Of a stretch of 64,000 bases of DNA, positions 1-8,378 are shown piece after piece. The notes below the pieces were generated by a model. The model saw only the letters and a program-made list of their open reading frames with translations, had not been told where the DNA came from and did no database searches. Numbering within the stretch: the stretch's first letter is position 1; the number at the start of each line of letters is the position of its first letter. Source of the stretch: Parietichytrium sp. I65-24A (Eukaryota > Sar > Bigyra > Thraustochytrida > Thraustochytriidae); NCBI GenBank assembly GCA_012862575.1, contig BLSF01000101.1, forward strand, positions 1-64,000, given 5' to 3'. A program made the translations under genes and the position numbers.

Positions 1-476
1 CGGATCGCTCTAATGTTTCCGTGTGAAGAGTGTGGGATTTTGGATCTTTGGCGGACGAGGGATCACGGCTTGCTGGCGAGCCGGTTGTGGCGGCGCGAGT
101 GGCGATGCCCTTATCTAATACTTCTGTCCTCGAGTGGCGAGAACTAACCATCTTCTACTTGGAAGGCATGCAAGTGCTGCCTCTTGGGTGATGCAAGGTC
201 ATGCCACCAGCAAGTTTCTGTGACCAGAACGGCATACGTTTTCGGTGGTCGACTGTGAGTTCACTGAGAAACTGAGAAACTCTCTCGCAGCTTCTGCGAG
301 AGCTGCGAGTCGGACTCTCTACACACAAAACACACAACATCACACAACCCATCAACGTTTCGTTTAGGCCGAGCATAAGATGAACACCGCCTGAGTTTTT
401 TGCCAGGTCTAGTTGCTCACCTATCCCAGAACCAAATTGAGTGCGGCAGACTCGAATAAGACAGTAGCAAGCAAAA
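1..476. other. intergenic / 5' flank of the RCC1-like gene
   Basis: No convincing coding frame on either strand. The stretch just before the first gene holds a perfect short hairpin (282-302, listed separately) and a purine/pyrimidine-skewed stretch. It presumably carries the promoter and 5' UTR of the gene at 477. Confidence 0.5.
282..302. repeat. perfect 9-bp inverted repeat with 3-nt loop
   Basis: ctctcgcag, loop ctt, then ctgcgagag. It lies about 175 nt before the start codon at 477, so it could be a promoter palindrome or a 5' UTR hairpin. The sequence shows only the symmetry. Confidence 0.5.
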
Positions 477-3107
477 ATGAGTGCACTTCGCGCCTTAAGT
501 ATTGTCGCGGCAGCAGCGCTCGCCGGGACCTGCAACGGGGAATGTTCCCACTGGCCAGTTACAAGCACCGCATCATTCACGGAGGGGATTGCGGGTGCCA
601 TGAACGAGTTTGCTCTGCTCGCGAAAGATAGCGAAGGGTATTGGACGGTGCTCGCCGAGGAGGAAAAAGTTAGTTATTGGACCACGGCTTCCATGTTCGA
701 AAGGTCTACGGCACTGCAGGTGAAGACTTCGAACAGATTTCAGCTTTCTGCCACCCCTAAGACGTTCACGAGCACAGATTACACACACGCCATCCTGCTT
801 TCGGACAACACAGTCTCCTTTTGGCCGGTTCTGGAGTCCCAGGCGGCAACACTCCAGAGCGTGACCACTCTGGTGGGTGGTCACACCTACGGAGTTGCCT
901 TGGCGGGCGGAACTCTTTACAAATGGGGAGCATTGACGGATGCTTCAACCATGCCGACTTACATAACAAGTAAAAGTGCATCCTCTCTCTTCGGCGGAAG
1001 CGGAGCGTTTGCGGTCAACTTTGCGGACGGGACGAGCGCTGTGTGGTCGGAGTACCGCGGAGGTTACTGGGGCGCCAACGTGATCACTGGAGTCTTCTCC
1101 AACAAGTTATGCAGCGCCTTCATTAGCAGCTCCAAGGTCTACGTTTATAGCACCCTCGAAAATGAGTTGTATGAGTTCACCTTGAGTCTGAACGGGAAAA
1201 CTATCTCCAAGCTTGAATTTCAGGGTTGCGGTCGTGACTTGAATGCAATCATGGTGCTCAGCGATGGCTCGCTCGATACTTTGTATAGCACCTATCTTCC
1301 GTCGGTGCAAACGAGTGTTTCCAAAATTGCTTCTTGCAGGAATTGCGACTGCTCTGCTGTACTAGAGTCTTCCGGAACGCTACATGTCTGGGGTTTCGAC
1401 TGTACTCTGGACACCACAGGAACCTTTTCAGATGTTGCGATTGACGAAAACTCGGAGCGTCTGCTAGCACTGCGTACAACAGGCACAGTCGAGCAATACA
1501 ACATGAACTCCAGAGCAGCAACTTCTTTGATCTTTGGGGCTGGAAAGGTCACTGAGCTTTACCGCGCCCCGGAGAAGGTGAGGATGCTGCTTGACAACGG
1601 AGCTATATACCGAACCGTAGATGACGAAGCTCCCATGCCGGCCTCCACAAAGGCAGTGATAGGCAATGGAGTCGCTCGCATATATGATAATGGCTCTCTC
1701 CGCTTTGGCGAGGATTCCTGTACCACCTCGGCGGTAAATAGCACAGCAAAAATTTCCCGCGCTATTGCAAACGACGTCTACACTTCGGACTTTGGAATTG
1801 CAGCATTCGACTCCAGTGATAAAACCGTTGTCATGTTCCCCGCAATGAACGGTATCTCTACACTGACAAACGTTGAAAAGGTGTTTTCTTCCCCACTTGG
1901 TTTCGTGGTCAACTTTGCAAATGGCACCACCCAGTCCTATCTGCCTTCTGTGGATCCATTGAGAACGACCGTGTGGAGCGGAAAGCTGAAAAAGGCGTAC
2001 TCCGCTGTAAACTGTATGGTCGGCCTGCTTGAGAGCGGTGCAGTCCAGTTTGTAGGCAGTTGCGAATACTCTGACTCGCTTTCGGCATTTGTGTACACCG
2101 ATATGTTTATGACCAAATATTCCACCGAGACGTCGACGGATACTTTCGTGTACCTCTTGCGCAAGGACGGAGTTATCGTTGAATACTATCCATTGGAGAG
2201 CCCCAATTATTCATCGGCAACAGGATTCTCCGCATCTGTTCAAAGCATTGTTTGCTCTACTAACAGTTGGCGTGTGTGCCTTGCCAGACTCGAAGGTGGC
2301 ATTTGCAGACACTTTGAAATCAGCGATGCTCGCCTCCCCTCGCTTCCTTTCGCAGATACAGTAAATATCACATCGATTCAAGTCGCTGGCAGTCTGTTCT
2401 ACGCGCTCGCAGCGGACGGCACACTTTACCGCTGGGACGAATTCGGCGCCACTCTCGAATCATTAAATGGCGTTGCATCCGTGGAAGCTGTAATCGGATC
2501 AAACGTCGTATTTGTAAAGTGGACCAACGGCGCAGTGTCAATGTACTCTGGCAGCACTTCGTCGACCACTGTGACGTCCGTGAGCTCGTACTCCATGGTT
2601 GGTAACATGGCTACTTTTGTCCTTTCGGACGGCACGGCTCGCTATATCGATACCGAATTGAACGAGTCGGTATTTTCCGCCTACACATCTGGAATCAGCC
2701 AGGTGCTTATGCCAGAGACCTCAGACTTGGGATTCGCCGCCCTGGCCAAAAATGGCAGTCTCCTCGTGTTTGGGGAGCCATATGTCAAGAATCTCATCGA
2801 GAACGGCCAGCGAGTTGCCTCTGTGACCGCTTCATCGGCTTACCTTTCTGGAGCAAATGCCATCACGCTTTTAGACTCCGCTCGAACCACCGGCGTCTTC
2901 ATCACCAAGTCAGGGATCTACAAATTCTCCACCACCGGAACCAGCTCGTCGCCAAATGTGGCTTTGATTGTAGGCGCAACTCTCGGCGGTGTGGCTGGCC
3001 TCGGGCTACTTACAGCAGCGGCAATTCTCGTTCGCCGCAAGCTCAAGGCAAAGCAACAATCTTCCGAGCTGGCCCCGGTGGAGGACAAGGTGGAAGACAA
3101 AGTTTAA
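477..3107 (+). CDS. RCC1-like beta-propeller type I membrane protein
   Basis: 876 aa, single exon, ATG start. Residues 1-21 form a hydrophobic signal peptide ending near a Gly-Glu-Cys. The ectodomain is a long run of about 45-60-residue units of the form 'alxxdGtlyxWg' (for example LAGGTLYKWG, SSGTLHVWG, ALAADGTLYRW). This is the signature of RCC1-type propeller blades, though degenerate. A glycine-rich TM helix lies at about residues 831-853 and is followed by a basic stop (RRKLKAK) and a short acidic tail. RCC1 repeats are normally found in nuclear or cytosolic proteins, so a secreted, membrane-anchored version is unusual. N-glycosylation sequons occur in the ectodomain. The fold call rests on pattern only; the function is unknown, with a receptor or adhesin being plausible. 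Confidence 0.75.
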   Translation: MSALRALSIVAAAALAGTCNGECSHWPVTSTASFTEGIAGAMNEFALLAKDSEGYWTVLAEEEKVSYWTTASMFERSTALQVKTSNRFQLSATPKTFTSTDYTHAILLSDNTVSFWPVLESQAATLQSVTTLVGGHTYGVALAGGTLYKWGALTDASTMPTYITSKSASSLFGGSGAFAVNFADGTSAVWSEYRGGYWGANVITGVFSNKLCSAFISSSKVYVYSTLENELYEFTLSLNGKTISKLEFQGCGRDLNAIMVLSDGSLDTLYSTYLPSVQTSVSKIASCRNCDCSAVLESSGTLHVWGFDCTLDTTGTFSDVAIDENSERLLALRTTGTVEQYNMNSRAATSLIFGAGKVTELYRAPEKVRMLLDNGAIYRTVDDEAPMPASTKAVIGNGVARIYDNGSLRFGEDSCTTSAVNSTAKISRAIANDVYTSDFGIAAFDSSDKTVVMFPAMNGISTLTNVEKVFSSPLGFVVNFANGTTQSYLPSVDPLRTTVWSGKLKKAYSAVNCMVGLLESGAVQFVGSCEYSDSLSAFVYTDMFMTKYSTETSTDTFVYLLRKDGVIVEYYPLESPNYSSATGFSASVQSIVCSTNSWRVCLARLEGGICRHFEISDARLPSLPFADTVNITSIQVAGSLFYALAADGTLYRWDEFGATLESLNGVASVEAVIGSNVVFVKWTNGAVSMYSGSTSSTTVTSVSSYSMVGNMATFVLSDGTARYIDTELNESVFSAYTSGISQVLMPETSDLGFAALAKNGSLLVFGEPYVKNLIENGQRVASVTASSAYLSGANAITLLDSARTTGVFITKSGIYKFSTTGTSSSPNVALIVGATLGGVAGLGLLTAAAILVRRKLKAKQQSSELAPVEDKVEDKV

Positions 3108-3804
3108 GCAATTTGGGTCCGCGTCTCCCGCTCATAAACACACAATTTTCCCACGTGCATTTCCAAACGCAGAAGCGAAACTTTACTGGGCTTCCTTTCT
3201 TTCTATATATTCGAAACGAAACCAAAGCCAACAATTTTGTACTCACATCTCACTTTCAACTAAAGATGAACATGAACATATGAACATGATTCACATGTCA
3301 ATCTCAACTGATTCAGCACTTCGTCTCTTTCTTTGGCCATTCATCATTCACAACACTGACAGTCAGAACATCTATTGACAGAAAACTTAAATCGTAGAGT
3401 ATAGCTACTACATACGGTGAAGTCGGTGAAGTGTCCTCGCGCAGCTCGAAAGCGACTGTTTCATGTCCGCCCAGAGGCCAATCCGCCGCTCTGATCTGCG
3501 CCTCACAATAGGAGACTGGGCTTATGAGAAGGGCCTTGTACGAAAGAAAGCGCTGTTGTTGTTGCGTGCGAGATAGTTCACATACCTGTAGTCGAGTATT
3601 CGTGAAAGTTGTGCGTGAAACTGACCTCGCAGGTCTCGGAGGCGACTGCAAGAAGGTGGTCGGCTTTTGATTTGGGGGTGTGGAGTTGAAAAGCGGCTAT
3701 TTGGGCAGTGCTTTACTTTGCCTACTCGGCATTCTTCTGACACTCCAAGTCGAGGGTTGGGAGGTGCGGACCGTCAAGGCACCTGCGTTCTCGCGAAGAA
3801 AGAA
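3108..3804. other. intergenic between RCC1-like gene and ESS2
   Basis: 3' UTR of the upstream gene and 5' flank of ESS2. The ESS2 frame stays open upstream of the ATG at 3805 as far as about 3667, but contains no earlier ATG and does not resemble the family. An upstream non-coding leader is the simplest reading. Confidence 0.4.
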
Positions 3805-4560
3805 ATGTGTTCGAGGGATAAAGAATCGAACAGTGAACGGCGCAAGGTGCTCCCGGAAGACGCATACGTTCGCGCCCTGACTCACATTATCAGGAGAGAC
3901 TACTTTCCGTCGCTTGCCGACGGTGAAACTGCGCCAGAAGAGTGCCTCGTTGAAGACGCCAAGAAATGTGATTCCATAAAAGCACGCACACTTGGCGCAG
4001 CCGAAAAGACTGCCAGCGACCTCGTTGCCACGTGGAATAAAGATTCAAATTCAAATTCTCGCAGTCCGAAGAGCCACTCTCTTGGCAGCTTTCAAGCGAG
4101 GTTCACCTCCGAGGACAATGCTTCATTCGAAAAGTCTCAAGCGGCTCGCTCGCGAGCCTTGGGGAAGAGAGAAATGCCGCCGCCTAGTCACATGCTTCTG
4201 GGCAACAGAGATGTTGGGGAAAGGCTCTTGGCGAGTGACAGTTCCAAAGACGAGCAAGCCCGATCGCTGAAGAGGAAGAGGGCTAGAATTCAGCACGAAA
4301 GCACGAGATTTGCACCCGCCCAGCAGCGGCCTCGAGCGGCATCAGTTGCCAGTTCGCATGTCACGGAACAGACGGTTAGTGACGATGGGTCCCGAACTTT
4401 TCAAATTGTGTCGAGGAGCTATCGAGACGAGGTTGCTTTCCGCCTTGGAAGTAGTGTGGCTTCCAGCTCCATGTCTGGTTTCTCGAAGAAGTCCAGTAGA
4501 AAATTGTCGCCAGCAGCGGAGAAGCTTCGGCGCAAACTGCTGAAGCACGAGCACCGTTGA
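3805..4560 (+). CDS. ESS2: ESS2 / DGCR14 (Es2 family) nuclear splicing factor, short form
   Basis: 251 aa from the first in-frame ATG. Two family hallmarks are visible. Near the N terminus (about residues 12-37) is the 'vLpEdaYvraLthIIrRDyFP' block that begins Es2 proteins. At about 101-108 is the diagnostic TSEDNASF, preceded by a leucine-rich 'SLGSFqaRf'. The C terminus (SPAAEKLRRKLL) resembles the family's terminal 'SPAAqkLL' region. Es2 proteins associate with late spliceosomes. Animal and yeast members are considerably longer, so most of the middle is missing here; no intron is obvious to account for it. The Lys/Arg-rich stretch KRKRAR looks like a nuclear localisation signal. The identity is well supported; whether the start is complete is less certain. 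Confidence 0.8.
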   Translation: MCSRDKESNSERRKVLPEDAYVRALTHIIRRDYFPSLADGETAPEECLVEDAKKCDSIKARTLGAAEKTASDLVATWNKDSNSNSRSPKSHSLGSFQARFTSEDNASFEKSQAARSRALGKREMPPPSHMLLGNRDVGERLLASDSSKDEQARSLKRKRARIQHESTRFAPAQQRPRAASVASSHVTEQTVSDDGSRTFQIVSRSYRDEVAFRLGSSVASSSMSGFSKKSSRKLSPAAEKLRRKLLKHEHR

Positions 4561-5558
4561 GCTGGAGTTATTTTCAGAGCTACTCATCCACGACTAGAAG
4601 GTCAAACTGCGGGCTTGTCGCAAAACAGATAGACTCGTTGAAGAAGTTTTTCCGGCGATCGTGTTGAATGACCACCTCAAGCCTTTTAGAATAGAGCCAA
4701 GAAAGTGCCCGCACCTCCGTGAGCTAGCGATTACGGCATACAGTCCTTGCCATTGTGCATTTTGCATTTTTGACTATTTCAAAAAGGCTCAAACACCTCA
4801 AACTCACTTCCGGGGAACGACTCTCTCCCGCGCAACAATTGAAAGTCTTCACAAGTCGCGTCACGCAGAGGCCCATACTATCCCATTCTTCTTCGTGCGC
4901 AACAACCTGGAGGCCAGTGAGAAGCCGTATGTGCATCATTAGGGCATGGACGACATTGGACGACCTTTGAACTTGGCATGAATGCTCACACCCTCACAGA
5001 TCTCACAAATCTCACAGATGTGGTGAATGAAACTATTCCCTACTGTTAGTAGTTGTTACTAAGATTTTGTAGTGAAGCCTGTTTACAAAAACAGTCAAAT
5101 TGCCCACATGCACAAGGCAATGGTGAGGTGCAGACTCTGTTCCTAGTACCGGTACTATACTAGTAGAGCTACCGCCAGCAGTAGCGACCTATGCTTCGGG
5201 GTGTTGGCAGCGATATGGTAAGATTTGCGCCTCTGAAATCGTCTTCGTTTGGGCGAGTCTCCCTCTCTGAAGTTGAGCTTTGAGGGAAGTATAGTACGTG
5301 CCTGCTGCGCCGTCTCAGGTTCATATTCACAAGCGCATAAGTTTCATTTGCATGAAAGCAGGATTTTTCCGTTGGCAAAGCAGCATTCAAGTTCAATGTT
5401 CGACAATTTCATAGGCAAAAATGACTCATGCTCGCTGGAAGCTAAAGGCTTACAAAACGGGGCGCTGACCCGACGAATGTTTGGACTTCAAGCTGCAGAC
5501 CCACAACTGGTGGCCCCAGAAAAGCATCTGTGGTTTAGTTCGAAGAAACCAATTCAAG
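4561..5558. other. intergenic spacer
   Basis: About 1 kb with no coding frame that resembles a protein family. It contains a GTAC palindrome cluster (agtaccggtact, 5145-5156) of a kind that recurs in other spacers of this window. It probably holds the promoter of the rhodopsin gene. Confidence 0.4.
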
Positions 5559-7208
5559 ATGGACACTTGGGAGACGACGCTCTTCGGCTCAAGGCTCTGC
5601 GTGGCTGGAAGCAGCCTGGTTCTGAGTATCTTTTACATCGCACAGGCGTACATTTGGAAACGGCCCGCCAACCTGCTGCTTTACGTCCAGGTTGTCACAT
5701 TTGTTGTTTACGTGATGGCCACCTTTGGGACCGACGGATTTCTGGGCGTGGTCACCAATTGCGCCGACAGCGGCTTGTCTCGTATTGAGTTCGGAAGGTA
5801 TCTGTTTTGGATCATCACTTCCCCGTGCATTTTGGTGAGCTACTTGTCTCTCGCCACGAAGCTTAATCCTTGTGGAACCCCACTCACTGTGGTGGTGAGC
5901 GAGATGACAAAAGACATTGTTATGATCGGGCTTGGTGCCATCGCTGTTTTTCAGACCAGCGTAATCCTCAAAACATTACTGATCTTGGCATCCTGCGTGA
6001 TTTTCATTTGGCTTGGGCTTGACATGAAAAAGCTCTGGAAAGAAAACCGCGATTTCGTTCCCCAGGATCTCGGCAAATACGTTCTTCTACTCAAAATCGC
6101 AATCTGCTCAACCTGGTGCGTGTACCCACTTCTATACTTCATTGGTCCTCCCGTTCTCAACTTGATCTCTCCGAACGTAGATCTCTTGTTGCATGCTATC
6201 GGAGACCTACTCGCTAAAAACGCATGTGGTTTGGCAATGTTCTATGTGCGCTTTTTCCAGATCCAGCCCTACTATGCCGCGCGGGAGCTCAAGATACTCA
6301 GAAAAATGGCCAACAAAAAACATTACCGCATGGAGGTTGAGCGCGTCACTCGGCTAAGATCAAAGGAGAAGGGCGGTCGCTTTGCGGTGTTGCTCGTGGA
6401 GCCTCGGGAAGAGCTACAGACTCTCGTCTCTTGCCTTTGTCAAACGCTCGATATTCGTCTCACGTTTGCAGACAACCTCGAGGAAGCCGGTTTATTCGTT
6501 CAGAGAGACGAGGTAGACTTTTACGATGTCTGCCTTGTGTCCATGGACTCAGGCTTCGGGGGTAGAGATATTGTCGCGATGCGAAAAGACGTACAAGTCG
6601 AGCCGTACCATCTCCCAGTGCTAGGCTACAGCTTCAAAGTCAAAGTTGCTGAGAGCCACCCATCAGCAAAGTACTTTCACGGGACCATGCAAAATCTGTT
6701 GGATGAAAAGAGAATTCCTCTTCAAATCAAATTTTGGGAGCAGATTCATAAACGCTGGAAGGCGCTCTACAAGACCACCGTCGCTCGCGAAGATTTTGTA
6801 GTCAAGACTCCCACATCTGGTGACAATGACAATCACTCCCGTAACATGATGACAAATTATGCTCCACAAGGCGACTACATTTATGATCAGGACTACTACT
6901 ACGAGGACGACGGATACATAGAAGACCGTCAACATTCTCGCGACAACAATTTAGCTCCGTCTCGGAAGGCTGTCATAATGCCCCGATTCTCCGATGAGTA
7001 CGAAGGGGAGGTAGCGTGGCCGGCGCAATCAGGGGAATCTTCGTCGGCTGATGAGCGTCTGCAAGACCGGACAGACCACACGTCCGACATCCCTCGTTCG
7101 CGTGAAAATCGCGGGCAGCTCGCTGATATGACCTCTCAGGACATGGCGAATCGCGGGATCCTTTCGGATCTTGGAGGCCACAATACTTCTATGCGCTCCA
7201 TCCGTTAG
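5559..7208 (+). CDS. channelrhodopsin-like 7TM retinal protein with receiver-like C-terminal domain
   Basis: 549 aa from ATG 5559. Seven TM helices occupy about residues 8-232. Helix 3 has GRYLFWIITSPCIL (79-92), matching the channelrhodopsin helix-C block RYxEWxxTCPxIL. Helix 4 has DIVMIGLGA (D119), matching DIGTIVWGA. Helix 6 has YPLLYFIGP. Helix 7 has HAIGDLLAKNACGL, with K220 the retinal Schiff-base lysine and D216 the conserved Asp. Relative to Chlamydomonas ChR2: R80=R120, F83=E123 (counterion carboxylate lost), T87=T127, S88=C128 and D119=D156. E90 becomes T47 and E97 becomes A54. After a basic linker, residues about 274-400 look like a two-component receiver (FAVLLVEP...DFYDVCLVSM), but S328 stands where the phospho-acceptor Asp should be. 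The tail is acidic and low-complexity. Loss of the cation-path glutamates suggests an anion channel or a sensory rather than cation-conducting role; that is an inference. Confidence 0.85.
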   Translation: MDTWETTLFGSRLCVAGSSLVLSIFYIAQAYIWKRPANLLLYVQVVTFVVYVMATFGTDGFLGVVTNCADSGLSRIEFGRYLFWIITSPCILVSYLSLATKLNPCGTPLTVVVSEMTKDIVMIGLGAIAVFQTSVILKTLLILASCVIFIWLGLDMKKLWKENRDFVPQDLGKYVLLLKIAICSTWCVYPLLYFIGPPVLNLISPNVDLLLHAIGDLLAKNACGLAMFYVRFFQIQPYYAARELKILRKMANKKHYRMEVERVTRLRSKEKGGRFAVLLVEPREELQTLVSCLCQTLDIRLTFADNLEEAGLFVQRDEVDFYDVCLVSMDSGFGGRDIVAMRKDVQVEPYHLPVLGYSFKVKVAESHPSAKYFHGTMQNLLDEKRIPLQIKFWEQIHKRWKALYKTTVAREDFVVKTPTSGDNDNHSRNMMTNYAPQGDYIYDQDYYYEDDGYIEDRQHSRDNNLAPSRKAVIMPRFSDEYEGEVAWPAQSGESSSADERLQDRTDHTSDIPRSRENRGQLADMTSQDMANRGILSDLGGHNTSMRSIR

Positions 7209-8079
7209 GCCATAGTTTCATTATCCTTATGATAAGAGACCTTTTTATCTTCCAAATTCTCTCTGCGGCGATCGCTTCAGAGCGACAAAATTGAGACACC
7301 TATTTAAGTTATTCAGAATGGAGTTGGAATCTTTTCTTTCCTCTTCTGGGGAAAGCTCGGTTATCAACGCTTCTTTCCACTGAGCCTTTGTCTCAGGGTT
7401 ATGCCACATGTCAATCTATGCAGCTCCGTGTTCACCAGTCTTCCAAGGACTTCGCTCTCAAGCTTTCATCACGTTTGCACAAAGTATGTTTTGCCAACAC
7501 CGTTTGGAATAGACTGTTTGCACGGATCTTGACAGCGAACGTCTGCGTTCTTCCAGAGTTCTCAGTCTAACAGAATATTTTCTCTTTGCTTTCGTTTATT
7601 CCTCTAGTTTTTATTGAATATTGCTTTCATTCGCTTTCAAAATTAGTAAAATATAAACTAACAAAGAACGAAAGACATCTACGAAGTCAAGGTGGAGGCG
7701 CTGGAATTGGATCCTTCAGACCCATATGTGCACTACGAGCTTGCAGAGATGAATGAAGCAAAGAGCCTTTGATGATTTACATATTAAAAACATTTCTTGA
7801 TTCATCTGCGCTCGAAGACCATAACCACAGATTGAGTGTCCGTTGCGCCTTTCAAAAGCCTTCAGCCTTAGCTAAGCCACCATACAAAATCGCTTGGTGC
7901 ACAGAATTCAAATCAAGATTGACGATTGCTACCGACTCGTTACTCGTGCGCACCAGCAACCAGCACCTCTTCGACGATGAGACTAATAAAAGGCCACTAC
8001 CACTGACCGTTGCAGCTGCTACCGTGCATGGTAGGAGTAGAGGTGTTCTCGCTGTGAATGTATATATACATACACATAC

Positions 8080-8111
8080 GCTCGAGTACACAGAGACTGG
8101 TGTACTCGAGC
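8080..8111. repeat. perfect 12-bp inverted repeat, 8-nt loop
   Basis: gctcgagtacac, loop agagactg, then gtgtactcgagc. It lies about 270 nt upstream of the TTLL4-like start codon. It contains an XhoI-like CTCGAG and a GTAC core like the palindromes in other spacers. It may be a transcription factor site or a structured leader. Confidence 0.6.
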
Positions 8112-8192
8112 ACGGAACGGTACTCTCAATTTGAGTTCCCGCGTCGTCTTCAACCGTAAGAGGTTTGAAAGTCGAAGGTATCTGTGGCTTTT

Positions 8193-8295
8193 TGTGTGTG
8201 TATGTGTGTGTGTATGTGTGTGTCAAGAGTTGGACCAATTGAGGTAGTTTGGTGTTTGCAGTGTTTGCAACGTTTGCAGTGTTTGCAGTGTTTGC
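8193..8295. repeat. TG microsatellite and 9-nt GTTTGCA tandem repeats
   Basis: An interrupted (TG)n tract at 8193-8223 is followed after a short spacer by about five near-identical 9-nt units with the core GTTTGCA (8252-8295). This is low-complexity leader sequence of the downstream gene. Confidence 0.7.
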
Positions 8296-8378
8296 GCGAA
8301 AGTTGAAGGATATAGAGTGGTCCGCGATCGGTTGGTTGGTTGGTTGGTTTCAGTCGTTCGTTGGGTGCTGTTGCCAGA

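Larger units (their letters stand above)
7209..8378. other. intergenic spacer with microsatellites and a hairpin
   Basis: About 1.2 kb without a convincing gene. Near the downstream gene it holds a perfect 12-bp inverted repeat (8080-8111), a TG tract (8193-8223), five copies of a gtGTTTGCA-type unit (about 8252-8295) and a TTGG run (8330-8349). The repeats lie in the leader of the TTLL4-like gene. Confidence 0.45.
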
